DNA of 64,000 nucleotides from Pachyseris speciosa (Eukaryota; Cnidaria; Anthozoa; Scleractinia; Pachyseridae): NCBI GenBank assembly GCA_016490735.1, contig JAEMWC010000249.1, positions 107,001 to 171,000 of the forward strand, read 5' to 3'. Shown piece by piece: positions 33,455 to 42,993 of this stretch (position 1 is its first letter; each line of letters starts with the position of its first letter). The notes under the pieces were generated by a model. It saw only the letters and a program-made list of their open reading frames with translations, ran no database searches and was not told where the DNA came from. The position numbers and the translations under genes were made by a program.

Positions 33455-34217
33455 CTGTAGAAAAAGTATCGATTCCATTTAATGCTAGTTCACCCAAATT
33501 TGTTTATATTTTTCTATTTATCATCCAGGAGATGGTCTACCATGTTCTCTAGGAAAATAATCAACTCAAGCTCTCGAGGTCGAGAAAAACTGACAGTGGA
33601 CGCACAGAAGCAAATCATAAACAACACAGTGCTTTATCCTTAATCTCCTTTCGGGCAACCAAACGCTAGCAACATTATTGGCAACAGCATCCAAACTTGT
33701 TGGACCTACCATGCTGGCAGTTGTTGGATGTTGCTTCAAATTTTGAAGTCAACAAGTCCCAACGTTTCTTTTCTCTTGTGATCACTACAGCGTAGCCCTA
33801 CATTGTTGCCTGTGTTCAGTTGATAATCCGCTGTGTTCAGTTGATAATACATATACGTATTGGACATGATTTAAAAATGGTGGATAGGCAGTCAGTAGCA
33901 AGAGCAGGTGTTTGGGTAGCTCATTTTGTCCCGGAATCCATTATATTACCAGTGTACGTCCATTCCTTATCTATGAGCACCGAAGCGGCAAACTTTGAAT
34001 GCGAAAGAGCTTTGAATAGCCAAAATACGTAAGTCCTACTTAATGTTTTGCACAACGGGTTTTACAAGAGGAATGCTATATCAACAACTTGCAGCCAAAA
34101 AATGTGAATTTTTACAAAGTTTTTATTCTAGCTTTCTGCGTTCTAGCTTTCTTTTTATTTCGTGGCGTACCTGTAAACTAGCTTTTTAGCTAAGTGTACC
34201 GACCACGTTAAATATAT

Positions 34218-34250
34218 TGATGGATGGATGGATGGATGGATGGATGGATG

Positions 34251-34290
<40 letters not shown>
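34218..34290. repeat. (GATG)n(GATT)n microsatellite
   Basis: Tetranucleotide run switching from GATG to GATT. Confidence 0.95.
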
Positions 34291-34606
34291 TGCGTTCGAA
34301 TATTGAGGGCGCGCGAGTTGCTTTCTTTTTTCACAGATTAATGACAAATCTTTCTTAATAGTTTTCTTTTCTTTATTTTCCAGGCCGTTGTGAGTTTGTG
34401 ACAAAAAGCGGTAAATTTTACTTTGAGACGTGCGAATAAGTTAGACAAGAGCAAACATAATAGCACCAAAGTTCATTCTTTCGATAACCCGTCCCCTTCA
34501 AGTTCATGAATAGAACCAATGAGACTCGTACCGCTCACGCTCAATTTAGAAATAAAAAACGAAATATGACAGACTTGAGCTTGCAAATAAATGTTCGTAG
34601 AACAAT

Positions 34607-34930
34607 AGTAGTATAGTGTTTGGGGGTACGAAATCAATTGATTTCGTTTTCCCCAAACACTATACTACTCGCCTTCTGGTCTCGTATTCTGGAATATATA
34701 GTTATTTAATTTGATGGAATATATAGTTATTTAATTTGATGGAATATATAGTCAATCTTATATAATCTATAGTTGTTCAATCTGATGGAACCAAGGTCTG
34801 CACACTTTGAATTTATGGTTCAATCTGATGGAATCTATAGTTTATTAAAATGCGTGACATTCTCGGAAAAACCACCAAGCGTGACATTCTCGGAAAAACA
34901 GGGAATGAGTCATCACCTATAGCTATTATT
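34607..34930 (+). repeat. Polinton left terminal inverted repeat
   Basis: 324 bp, nearly identical to the complement of 54919-55216. It is longer by a duplicated GTGACATTCTCGGAAAAA segment near 34855-34898. The outermost 63 bp (34607-34669) are themselves a palindrome. Confidence 0.95.
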
Positions 34931-34983
34931 TCTCACTGGTTTCGTCTCATGGTTTAAAAATAAAATCTCATATAATATTATAG

Positions 34984-35547
34984 ATGAGTTGTAATTCAGT
35001 AATCCACAATGAATTAAAGAATATGGGAGAGTTGACATGTTCTTTTTGTGATCAGCTATTGGTCAAAGTTGTTAAAAGTGTGAAAGCACCTTGCTGCGAT
35101 AATCAGAAAATGTTTAACGATGATGGTGAAAATGTTTGTCTGAATTGTGGTTCAGTCCATGGTTATGATTATTGTAAAGAGTACGTTGACTTTCATAATA
35201 ATATGTATAAAATAAAGCGGAAATCAGTATATCACCGGAAGTACCATATTGAAAATGTAATAAATAAAATATGTCGCAAGAATAGATTTCAAATTTCTGT
35301 AAAAGATAAGGGTAAAATATTGAAAATATTCGAAGAGATAGACACTATCCTCCCTTTGGTAAATAAGAATCGAAAAAGAATGATTAGCACTAAATTTATG
35401 CTTAAGCAAATATTTTTAATGCTTGATCTTCCATTTGATGTAATAATAGTTACTAGATCAAAAAAGACTCTTAAATTTTATGATCAATATTGGGTTGAAA
35501 TTTTATTGTTGATATTTGATGTAATTATTGGTATTATTAGACAGTAA
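34984..35547 (+). CDS. VLTF3/TFIIB-like late transcription factor candidate
   Basis: 187 codons just inside the left inverted repeat. An N-terminal CSFCDQL pair and a zinc-ribbon half (NVCLNCGSVHG) are followed by the signature YHRKYHIENVI and the RKRMISTKFMLKQIF block. This zinc ribbon plus RKYH.E plus RKRM..F pattern is that of poxvirus VLTF3-like late transcription factors found in large DNA viruses and some Polintons. If so, it would direct the TCTAA-TATATG promoters in this element. The C terminus is hydrophobic and may be altered. It overlaps the convergent gene at 35537 by 11 bp. Assigned by motif only. Confidence 0.5.
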   Translation: MSCNSVIHNELKNMGELTCSFCDQLLVKVVKSVKAPCCDNQKMFNDDGENVCLNCGSVHGYDYCKEYVDFHNNMYKIKRKSVYHRKYHIENVINKICRKNRFQISVKDKGKILKIFEEIDTILPLVNKNRKRMISTKFMLKQIFLMLDLPFDVIIVTRSKKTLKFYDQYWVEILLLIFDVIIGIIRQ

Positions 35548-36034
35548 ATTTTTCATCATATTTCAGTAGGTACTTATCGATAACAGGACTGTTGTCAGTC
35601 ACATAATCATCAATGTTCTTCATTGTGTTATGGATGCTTGACTCATTGAAATTACCACTTCTCATTGTGTCTTTTATGGTATTGAGTAGATGTTGATAGC
35701 TTTGATAAGCATATGTACAATTTTGGATTTTAAGATCGAGGTTTTTGTGCTTCATCCACCCTTGAATCAAAAGTGCTGCTGTACTGATGGCTACCAAACT
35801 AACACCACCAGTTGCCACGCTTGTGGCTAGACCCCCAGTTGCAAAGATGATAGACAATGAGTTTCCAAGTAATTTCCATTTTTTGAAGCGTTTAACTGCT
35901 TGTTTGTGGGCCCAACACTTTCTGTGATAGGTGTGGTAATAGGCTTTTAATTCCTTAATCTGGTCTTCTGTTAATTCATCTGAAATATGGTTCCAGTTGA
36001 ATATGCTTTTTCGATTATCAGTCATATATATCAT
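35537..36034 (-). CDS. SLATT-like two-transmembrane protein
   Basis: 165 codons. An N-terminal helix with CWAHKQAVKRFKKWK precedes two adjacent hydrophobic segments (residues about 55-90, GNSLSIIFATGGLATSVATG and VSLVAISTAALLIQG). A basic KHKNLDLKIQ turn and a second helix (AYQSYQHLLNTIKD) follow. The helix - 2TM - helix layout resembles the SLATT effectors of bacterial defence systems; that likeness is inferred from pattern only. The second Met at 36025 sits after TATAT and may be the true start. Related proteins recur in cnidarian Polintons as I remember them. Function unknown. Confidence 0.5.
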   Translation of the reverse strand: MIYMTDNRKSIFNWNHISDELTEDQIKELKAYYHTYHRKCWAHKQAVKRFKKWKLLGNSLSIIFATGGLATSVATGGVSLVAISTAALLIQGWMKHKNLDLKIQNCTYAYQSYQHLLNTIKDTMRSGNFNESSIHNTMKNIDDYVTDNSPVIDKYLLKYDEKFTV

Positions 36035-36456
36035 TTATATTATAATTCTTTTGCATACACAATAAATTAATCCAGTGAATTGACCACATAATGGAGATCT
36101 TTTCATCCATTTTGTTGTAAGGTTCTTTGGTATAGTATATGTGTACCCTCTGTCTAATGAATAACGGTTATAAAATCTTCCAAAAGCATCATGGAGAATA
36201 CTATGTGAGTGTAATACATCATCCAACCAAGTGTTCTTTCAAAAAATTGTGTAAGGCAGCCATTTCCCGGACCAATAAGTCCTATATCATTATGAATGTA
36301 TAAAATGTTGTTAATTGGAAGTATTCTTTTGAAATGCTTGAAATACAAAAATTGGTATACTAGGCATGATTTCAATATTGTGTCATCAATGTGAATATGC
36401 TGTTGTTTGGTTTCATCAAAAAAATATTTCACGTATTTGATTATGTCTTCTATCAT
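36035..36456 (-). pseudogene. Unknown Polinton gene, frameshifted
   Basis: Two overlapping minus frames (36456-36154, then 36226-36035) form one protein of about 140 residues; the shift lies near 36200-36230, where TLGWM... in one frame meets MDDVLHSHSILHDAFGRFY in the other. Visible: GPGNGCLTQFFERTLGW, then the LHSHSILHDAFGRFYNRY block. No domain recognised. The start overlaps the stop of the next gene upstream by four bases, suggesting co-transcription with the fibre gene. Confidence 0.65.
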
Positions 36457-37445
36457 ATACTATATCGTTGCATTAAAATTTGATGATGATCCAAAATTGT
36501 TTTTTCATCTAGCATGAAATCCAAGTAGACACAGAAAAAAATAACACTACCGTCAAGAGGTGCGATAGAGCTAGGATCCAAATCACCAAAAGTCATTTGC
36601 TGACTACCACTTCTATTGGCAGCTGTGAAACTTCCAATATGTTTTTTATTCCAATAGATTTTACTTGTGTTTGTTTTTGGAGAAGATAAATTATCCCAAT
36701 GAACGGACAAGCAGTGCCAAACATTAATCTGCCCCAAGTCATTTGAGGAATAATCTGATATCTTTCTGAAGTTCTGTATAGATGCTGCTGGACCAAAATA
36801 TACACAATTTGATTGATCAACACCACTTATAACTAAATTTGAACCATTGTAATAGCTGACAAACTTATCATAACCTCCATTGTCATGACCAAAAAGCCCA
36901 TTTTTCCATGGATTTCCACCTGTATTTGAATTCAATTTATAAACAATGAAGATATTAACAACATCATTATTTAAATTGATTTGACTTATCATTCTCTGTG
37001 ATCCATTAAAGTCTAAATAATAACGACCATTATGTTTATTAGCTTTGGTACAAACAGTGGGTCTTATGATTAAAGTTGATTGTGTTGCATTATTTTCTTC
37101 ATTCGAGAGATCGTACAATGTTTCAACTTTTCTGTCTGCATTCATATCTAAAAAATTATTATTCGCTCTGTCGATTTGATAAGTGCATTTAGAGTATAAT
37201 CTGATGAATTCAGAAACCCACAAATCCAAAAAACTATCTCTGACAATATCTGAAACTTGTGATTTGATTACAACATGATCAGAATCATTGCCTGCTTTTA
37301 CATTAGTCAAATGTTTGTTTCCAAGATCATAGTGACCATCTTGTGTTAATGTAAAACCAATTCCTTTATCACCTTTAACACCTTTAGGGCCTCTTTCACC
37401 AGTTCTTGTATTATCTTGATTTTGTGGAGAATTAAAAACTCCCAT
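36453..37445 (-). CDS. Collagen-stalk fibre with lectin-like head
   Basis: 330 codons. It shares the N-terminal tag MGxFNxPxNQD with the large fibre next door, so both probably dock on the same capsid vertex. A short collagen-like GERGPKGVKGDKG stretch follows, then one tail-fibre-like LTN repeat. A C-terminal domain of about 240 residues with a LamG/concanavalin-like ending (LDEKTILDHHQ) would bind a surface ligand. Preceded by TCTAAATTAATATTATAATG. Intact. Confidence 0.75.
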   Translation of the reverse strand: MGVFNSPQNQDNTRTGERGPKGVKGDKGIGFTLTQDGHYDLGNKHLTNVKAGNDSDHVVIKSQVSDIVRDSFLDLWVSEFIRLYSKCTYQIDRANNNFLDMNADRKVETLYDLSNEENNATQSTLIIRPTVCTKANKHNGRYYLDFNGSQRMISQINLNNDVVNIFIVYKLNSNTGGNPWKNGLFGHDNGGYDKFVSYYNGSNLVISGVDQSNCVYFGPAASIQNFRKISDYSSNDLGQINVWHCLSVHWDNLSSPKTNTSKIYWNKKHIGSFTAANRSGSQQMTFGDLDPSSIAPLDGSVIFFCVYLDFMLDEKTILDHHQILMQRYSI

Positions 37446-37457
37446 TATAATATTAAT

Positions 37458-37462
37458 TTAGA
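37458..37462 (-). promoter_or_regulatory. Late-type promoter of the lectin-headed fibre gene
   Basis: Minus strand TCTAAATTAATATTATAATG; the TCTAA lies in the 17-bp gap after the large fibre stop. Confidence 0.55.
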
Positions 37463-40400
37463 TTAATTCATGACCACTTCAAGTGTGAATGCTGTATCAA
37501 ATTCTCCACTATTGGGATGTGAATAGTCAATTATAAGATAGCCTCTCGATAATGATTTGTTGATGTTGACTGTTGTGATGTTTCTACTTAAAGAAGATTG
37601 TCTGTGTTCATAAATAGTTGCTGGTAATGGCAAAGGCCCACCACCTTCAGCTTTTGTCTTGAAATAAAATATTCCGGGTTTTGTTCCTTGTATTACATAC
37701 ATATTCTTAATATGAAAGTTATTGTTATGAATGACTAAAAAATCAGAGCCATTTATCAATACAGGCTTTAAAGCATTCTTATTATGTCCTTGTTTGGCTT
37801 TGACAGAGCAATTTAAATATTGTATTTGACCGATTATTCCATTCCCATTCAAATTTAGATCACCTCCTAATTTCGGCCTGTAAAGAGCAAATCCACCCAA
37901 ATCGAAAGCCGTCTCCATGATTACACCTGTAACGCTTGAACGAAATAGATTCAAACTATTATTATGAATTCTAAAGCCATTCAGATTTAAATCACCACCA
38001 AGTTTAGCCTCTTTTATCGGATAAGTGTTCATATTAATATTATTCAGCATTGTCAATTCGCCATTGTCTTCACCAAACAACCAACTTTCATTTTCTTTCA
38101 CATCAAAACCATTCAAATCTAAATCAGTTTGTAATTGTATTTTTTCATTCACGATTTTATAAGCTTCAGTGAAGTCATAAACACTTGATGGAACGTCTAC
38201 AGCTTCAAAATCAATACCATATACAACACAAGGAACTTTGTACTTATTTGGATAAGTTGGGTTAGCATTAATATGTATTGTACAATACAAATATTCAGGT
38301 GGTGAACTTACTGAAGGTTTTTCAATCCATAATAAATATCTCGAATGATCTTCATTTCTGTTGTCAAATTTTCTCCCTACAGTTTTATGAATTGTAATTC
38401 CACCAGTTGCACTGAATGTTACACTACTAAAACTCATTCCTTCATAATCAGGAAATAGCCATTCAAGAATGAAAGTGTATTTTCCATCATTTATTGTGTA
38501 CATATTAAAACCAATTCTAGCTCTGTAAATATGATTAGCTTCTTTATTCAAGTCTACATCAATGACCTTTTTTGAAATCAAATGTGGTGAGCGAGGTAAA
38601 TTGACATATCCATTGACTGTAAAGCCATATTCAGTACTGACTTCATTGATATCATTCATCAAATATTTGAAAGCATTCTTTGGATGAGAAGCAGATGAAA
38701 TATGACTTTTTTCTAATTGATCTAAATTTACGGCATCGGTTTTATTTGTTCCTTCTTTTAAGTTTGCGAGTGTGTTATCACCCATGTCAATATCACCAGC
38801 CATTTGACCTCCGACAAGTTTAAGAAAAGGGGCCTGGTCAACATATCTTTTTTTGGCAGCATCTGTGTTAGCAGTTGGTGTTGCACAGTTGATCACTTTG
38901 TTACCAGCAAGATTTAAATTAGCAGTCATTTCTTGTGTTCCATCTCGAAGTAGAGTTTGACCGATACTGCTTTTTGATGCGAGATTAGTGTCAATATATG
39001 ATTTATTCACAAGATCTGCTGGTTGGTTTCCTATCCCATGACCTGTAATAATAAACCCCCCAAAATCCTGATTGCCGGTCATTATAACACTTCCATCTTT
39101 TTTAAGAAATTGAGAAACATCAATACCAGCAATTTCAGCATCAACATACTTTTTGTTCACAGCATCTTGTGGGTTTGAGGGGGTATCCTGCAGGTTGATG
39201 ATTTTGTTCAATTTCATGTCAATATTACTACCAAACGCAACATGGCCGTTTTCAATTTCATAAGCTGGGTCATGGAGAAAGTAAGACAAATTGGTATGAT
39301 AGCCATAGGCCCCATAAACGATGATATGTGTTTTGGTGTTAGACGCAGGAGCTGTGCTGGAAAGTTCCACCTGTATTGCCGCTTCCCCACCACTAGTTTT
39401 TTCGATTCGGAAAAGCTTCTTCATATAACCATCAACGTGTGGAGTTTGGGGAAAAGGTTTTTGAAATGGCTGTCCAGCGTCGCGCATGTTAATTGTTGGA
39501 AGGGTTAAATCGATTGTTGCACTTCTTGGGTCTGATGGTGAGAAAAACTCAGTAACAAATGTATACTGTCCATTTCTTAAAGATGTCACATTAAAACGAA
39601 TTTTGGATGTAAAGTTGCCACTATGTGAAATGATAAAAGACAATGAGGACTTATTTATGTGCTTTGGTGATCTATCAAAATTCTCAATTTGAAGGTTTGT
39701 TGCATCACTGACTGCAGAAGACTTGGATATGTCCTTTAACAGAAAAGCGAATGGGTTGCGTTGAGTACCAGATGCTGAAAGAACAAGGTCGTCAACATAC
39801 TTTTTGTTGGAAGAATCTTTATCAGAGTTTGGAGATCCAACATTTGTTATTTTATTGTCACCCATGTCAAGATCACCAGTCATTGCAACAGTTCCATCTT
39901 TTTTAAGAAATGGAGAAACATCAATACCAGCAATTTCAGTATCAACATACCCCTTTGTGGCTGAATCATTGTTTGCTGTTGGCGCTGCTACATTAGTCAA
40001 TTTGTTACCTCCAAGATTCAAATCAGAAGTCATTGCAACGCTTCCATCTTTTTTCACAAAGTTATTATTGAGATATGTTGTACTCACTTTACCTCTTACA
40101 CCATCATCAACGTATTTTTTAGTTGCACAGTCTTGTGGAAGTATAGGGCGTGCAACATTGACTATTCTATGAAAACTCATTTTAACCTCATTATTAAATA
40201 CAATTCTTCCTTCTTCTATTTCAAAAGCTGGGTCGTGAATATGTGATAAAATGATATTAGAAAATCCATAAACACCATAAACTATGACATGATGTTTGGC
40301 ATTATTTGATAAATATGGTGAGATCAACAATAACTCCATTGATGTGGAACTATGACTTGTTTTTTCAAGGAAGAATATTCTTTTGAGATAACCATCAACA

Positions 40401-41041
40401 AGATGAGTCTTTGGAAATGCTCTTTTTATTGAATCCTTTCTTTCAATTAAATTAGATGACAGATTGTCGTCATCGACTGTTGCATTATTTGGGTTACCAT
40501 CAGTATAAAACTCAACAACTAAAGTGTACTTTGAAACTTCCAATTGTGTCAGATCAAAACGAAGAACAGTTGTAAGACCAGCAGTAGGAATAAAAAAAGA
40601 CAAGGCTTTTTTATTTATTGAGTAAGGGCTTTTATTATAGACTTCTAATTGTAGATTATTCGCATTTCTAAGAATAGTTGTTTTTGATACATCTTCAAGA
40701 AGAAATTTAAATGGATTAACACGTGTTCCTTCAATTGATAAAACAGCATCATTAACATATCCCAAGTTAGTAGAATCATAATGATTTACTGGATCACCAA
40801 CATTTGTCAAACGTTTATTTTCAATATCATAATTACCATCTTGTGTTAATCTAAATCCATCACCTGTTTCACATTTATTACCTTTGAAACCAAATGGACC
40901 TCTATCACCTTTATCACCTTTTGGACCTCTTTCACCTCTATCACCTTTTTCACCTTTGGGACCAATTGGACCAGCTGGGCCTCTTTCACCAGTTCCAGTT
41001 TTTGTTTTATCTTGATTTATTGGAGCATTAAAAGCACCCAT
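37463..41041 (-). CDS. Large collagen-stalk tail-fibre-like protein
   Basis: 1192 codons, the longest gene of the element and unbroken. N-terminal tag MGAFNAPINQDKTKTG, a collagen-like Gly-X-Y stalk (about residues 17-60, rich in GPKGEKGDRG), then about eight repeats of the phage-tail-fibre type (DLNLGGNKLTNV... KYVD). Three homologous globular modules of about 170 residues start NPFKFLLEDVSK, NPFAFLLKDISK and NAFKYLMNDINE. A beta-rich C terminus follows. Probably a trimeric host-attachment fibre. Preceded by TCTAATCTAATATTATATG. Being intact while PolB and capsid are broken is noteworthy. Confidence 0.8.
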   Translation of the reverse strand: MGAFNAPINQDKTKTGTGERGPAGPIGPKGEKGDRGERGPKGDKGDRGPFGFKGNKCETGDGFRLTQDGNYDIENKRLTNVGDPVNHYDSTNLGYVNDAVLSIEGTRVNPFKFLLEDVSKTTILRNANNLQLEVYNKSPYSINKKALSFFIPTAGLTTVLRFDLTQLEVSKYTLVVEFYTDGNPNNATVDDDNLSSNLIERKDSIKRAFPKTHLVDGYLKRIFFLEKTSHSSTSMELLLISPYLSNNAKHHVIVYGVYGFSNIILSHIHDPAFEIEEGRIVFNNEVKMSFHRIVNVARPILPQDCATKKYVDDGVRGKVSTTYLNNNFVKKDGSVAMTSDLNLGGNKLTNVAAPTANNDSATKGYVDTEIAGIDVSPFLKKDGTVAMTGDLDMGDNKITNVGSPNSDKDSSNKKYVDDLVLSASGTQRNPFAFLLKDISKSSAVSDATNLQIENFDRSPKHINKSSLSFIISHSGNFTSKIRFNVTSLRNGQYTFVTEFFSPSDPRSATIDLTLPTINMRDAGQPFQKPFPQTPHVDGYMKKLFRIEKTSGGEAAIQVELSSTAPASNTKTHIIVYGAYGYHTNLSYFLHDPAYEIENGHVAFGSNIDMKLNKIINLQDTPSNPQDAVNKKYVDAEIAGIDVSQFLKKDGSVIMTGNQDFGGFIITGHGIGNQPADLVNKSYIDTNLASKSSIGQTLLRDGTQEMTANLNLAGNKVINCATPTANTDAAKKRYVDQAPFLKLVGGQMAGDIDMGDNTLANLKEGTNKTDAVNLDQLEKSHISSASHPKNAFKYLMNDINEVSTEYGFTVNGYVNLPRSPHLISKKVIDVDLNKEANHIYRARIGFNMYTINDGKYTFILEWLFPDYEGMSFSSVTFSATGGITIHKTVGRKFDNRNEDHSRYLLWIEKPSVSSPPEYLYCTIHINANPTYPNKYKVPCVVYGIDFEAVDVPSSVYDFTEAYKIVNEKIQLQTDLDLNGFDVKENESWLFGEDNGELTMLNNINMNTYPIKEAKLGGDLNLNGFRIHNNSLNLFRSSVTGVIMETAFDLGGFALYRPKLGGDLNLNGNGIIGQIQYLNCSVKAKQGHNKNALKPVLINGSDFLVIHNNNFHIKNMYVIQGTKPGIFYFKTKAEGGGPLPLPATIYEHRQSSLSRNITTVNINKSLSRGYLIIDYSHPNSGEFDTAFTLEVVMN

Positions 41042-41047
41042 ATAATA

Positions 41048-41057
41048 TTAGATTAGA
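41048..41057 (-). promoter_or_regulatory. Late-type promoter of the large fibre gene
   Basis: Minus strand TCTAATCTAATATTATATG ends at the start codon; identical to the one at 41225-41234. Confidence 0.6.
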
Positions 41058-41083
41058 TAACACAGTGAAGTTTGATCTATCTA

Positions 41084-41218
41084 TCAATTACCATTGTTGT
41101 CATTGTTACCATTGTCACCATTGTCACCATTGTCACCATTGTTGCCATTGTCATTTTTTTTACCTTTTGGAGGAATCATTTCATATATATTTGGATAAGG
41201 ATTGTTGAATGTTGCCAT
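41084..41218 (-). CDS. Short Asn/Gly/Asp-repeat protein
   Basis: 44 codons: MATFNNPYPNIYEMIPPKGK followed by NGDNGDNG-type repeats. It has the same upstream motif (TCTAATCTAATATTATATGG) as the large fibre and a similar MxxFNxP start, so it may be a third, degenerate or stalk-only vertex protein. The repeat is prone to slippage, so it might also be a truncated fibre gene. Confidence 0.5.
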   Translation of the reverse strand: MATFNNPYPNIYEMIPPKGKKNDNGNNGDNGDNGDNGNNDNNGN

Positions 41219-41224
41219 ATAATA

Positions 41225-41234
41225 TTAGATTAGA
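41225..41234 (-). promoter_or_regulatory. Late-type promoter of the short Asn/Gly-repeat gene
   Basis: Same 19-bp sequence as upstream of the large fibre gene, a doubled TCTAA. Confidence 0.6.
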
Positions 41235-41876
41235 TTAAACTGCACCATAAAAATTTCTCTTGATTGTCTTCATCGGCTTGTCAACATAACAGAAGGAATA
41301 TCGTTTCTTGGTGGCTTCAATGTATTTCTTCTTGTCTATTCCAAGTTCTTGTGCAATCAAGTTTCTTTCTCTCGAGGATGGGAAATCATAAATGCAGAAG
41401 TGACTGCAATTGAGTCTGATTGATTTTGGACAGCCATAGAATGATTGTGTGAGATATATGACTGAACAGTTCTTGTGTCTCCCTTGAATGAAATAGCTAA
41501 TGATCTGATCTTGTTTTTTATCAGTCACGAAATCATCAAAAACAACCAATCGCTGCAAATCAGTGTCTTTTATCTGTTCAACAGGCAATATCTCTTCTTG
41601 GCTACATATCAATGCAGGATAACCAATTTGACTGCTTATTTCATTCATTACTTTCCGCAGATATTGATACTTGTCTTGATCCAAATTTTTCGCGTAAAGA
41701 TGTATCTGATCATAATAAACCAATGGCTCCATAATCAAATGCATGAACAACGTTGTCTTTCCAGATCCAGAATTACCAGCCAGCAGCATCCTGAAAGTGT
41801 CTTTGGGCATATATGAATGCAACTGTCTGAATGAATTCTTTGAATTCTGAATGATATCATAATTTGGAATTTCCAT
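41235..41876 (-). CDS. Packaging ATPase (A32/FtsK-HerA type)
   Basis: 213 codons. Walker A GNSGSGKT near residue 34, Walker B RLVVFDDF near residue 110, then the VIYLTQSFYG sensor-like motif. This is the genome-packaging ATPase of Polintons and related dsDNA viruses, which pumps DNA into capsids. Full length, no break. The start at 41876 is set by the divergent promoter region shared with the gene at 41913. Confidence 0.9.
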   Translation of the reverse strand: MEIPNYDIIQNSKNSFRQLHSYMPKDTFRMLLAGNSGSGKTTLFMHLIMEPLVYYDQIHLYAKNLDQDKYQYLRKVMNEISSQIGYPALICSQEEILPVEQIKDTDLQRLVVFDDFVTDKKQDQIISYFIQGRHKNCSVIYLTQSFYGCPKSIRLNCSHFCIYDFPSSRERNLIAQELGIDKKKYIEATKKRYSFCYVDKPMKTIKRNFYGAV

Positions 41877-41887
41877 ATGTTAATAGT

Positions 41888-41915
41888 TTAGATTAGTCTA
41901 ACACAATTGTATATG
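41888..41915. promoter_or_regulatory. Divergent late-type promoter pair
   Basis: The 36-bp gap between the ATPase and the gene at 41913 holds TCTAAACTATTAACATATG on the minus strand and TCTAACACAATTGTATATG on the plus strand, one motif per gene, each ending in its start codon. Confidence 0.6.
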
Positions 41916-42780
41916 GATATAGAACGAATGAAAAGGCTTCTAAAAAGTGGAATTGAAGCCGGAAATAAGACGAGAGAAGTTCGTGATGTTATCAAGACTT
42001 ATGAATACAGAAAACAGGATGCATATGATACAACATCAGAATTGCTGAAACCCTCTATTGATGTCCAGAAGAGTGTGAAAGAAAGTGTCGACAAAAAACA
42101 GGATGAAGTTATTGAACAGTTTAAAAAAAAATCAAAAAGCCTTGACATCTGGTTTTGAAGATCTTATGCTATTAAACACGTTACCTGAATCAGTACCAAT
42201 GAAAACAACATTACCAATTGATTACAAACCTAAAATGATGACTGAAACAGAACCAAAGTATAAGTCTAATCTTGACAAAGGTTTCTCACTTGATGAGGTT
42301 AAGGTATTACAGGAATATGAATTGTCTCCTCCAACAACAATTTTAAATAGGATAATGGATGGTACAATCGACATCGACAAGTATAACAAAAATATTGGTG
42401 AAATAACCAGACAACTTGGAAGACAAAAAGCTCATCTATCAACAACCAAAACAGATAGGGATAAAAATAAAGAAAAGATATATGAATTGACACAAAAGAT
42501 CAAACTAATGCAAAAGTACCGAAAAAGAATGGAAACTGTTAAGGAAGGTGCACAAACTATTGGTTCAGGCATGGGAAGGAGAAGAGGTGCAATGGGTTCA
42601 AGGGATGCATTTTTGGGTGACATGCTTTCAAGACTGCAGTTACTTGGTGGGTCTATTTCAGCCGGCAACAACAGCAAAAATGTTCAAAATGAATTCACAA
42701 AAATATTGCATACATTGAACAGACTGGGAATCCTGAAAACCGGTGAGTTGAATAAAATAATGATGAAATATCTAATGTAA
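41913..42780 (+). pseudogene. Coiled-coil Polinton structural protein candidate, frameshifted
   Basis: The first frame (41913 to about 42125) encodes a helical basic region. The second (to 42780) is Lys/Glu-rich with a predicted coiled coil (GEITRQLGRQKAHLSTTKTD) and a GMGRRRGAMGS turn. The frames meet at a run of nine A (42123-42131), so a one-base homopolymer slip explains the break; programmed or polymerase slippage there is possible. The ATG at 41913 is chosen because it follows the promoter motif. Its place between ATPase and penton suggests a virion role, but I do not recognise it. Confidence 0.65.
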
Positions 42781-42935
42781 AAATATATGACAGAAATTTC
42801 ATTACGATTCAACAGTAAAAACAGAGACAAAATTGAATCAAAATATTGTTTTCCTGCTCTGGAATCATGATTTTAAAACGTAAAAAATATAAAAAATTTT
42901 TCCTGTACTCAGAGCACAATTAAAAGACTTAAAAA

Positions 42936-42978
42936 AGTGGAATATTTCGTTCGGATCAACCGAACTTCGTCAGCCACA
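42936..42978 (-). ncRNA. Hammerhead ribozyme, left arm of the penton insertion
   Basis: Minus strand: GTGG, CTGACGA (42967-42973), stem II GTTCGG/CCGAAC, GAAA, TATT, CCAC. Stem I GTGG/CCAC is perfect and stem III minimal. Confidence 0.78.
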
Positions 42979-42993
42979 ATGTAAATTTGAAAG

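Noticed and set aside
39242..40172. Plus-strand ORFs over the fibre gene
   Set aside because: Antisense shadows of the intact 1192-codon fibre gene.
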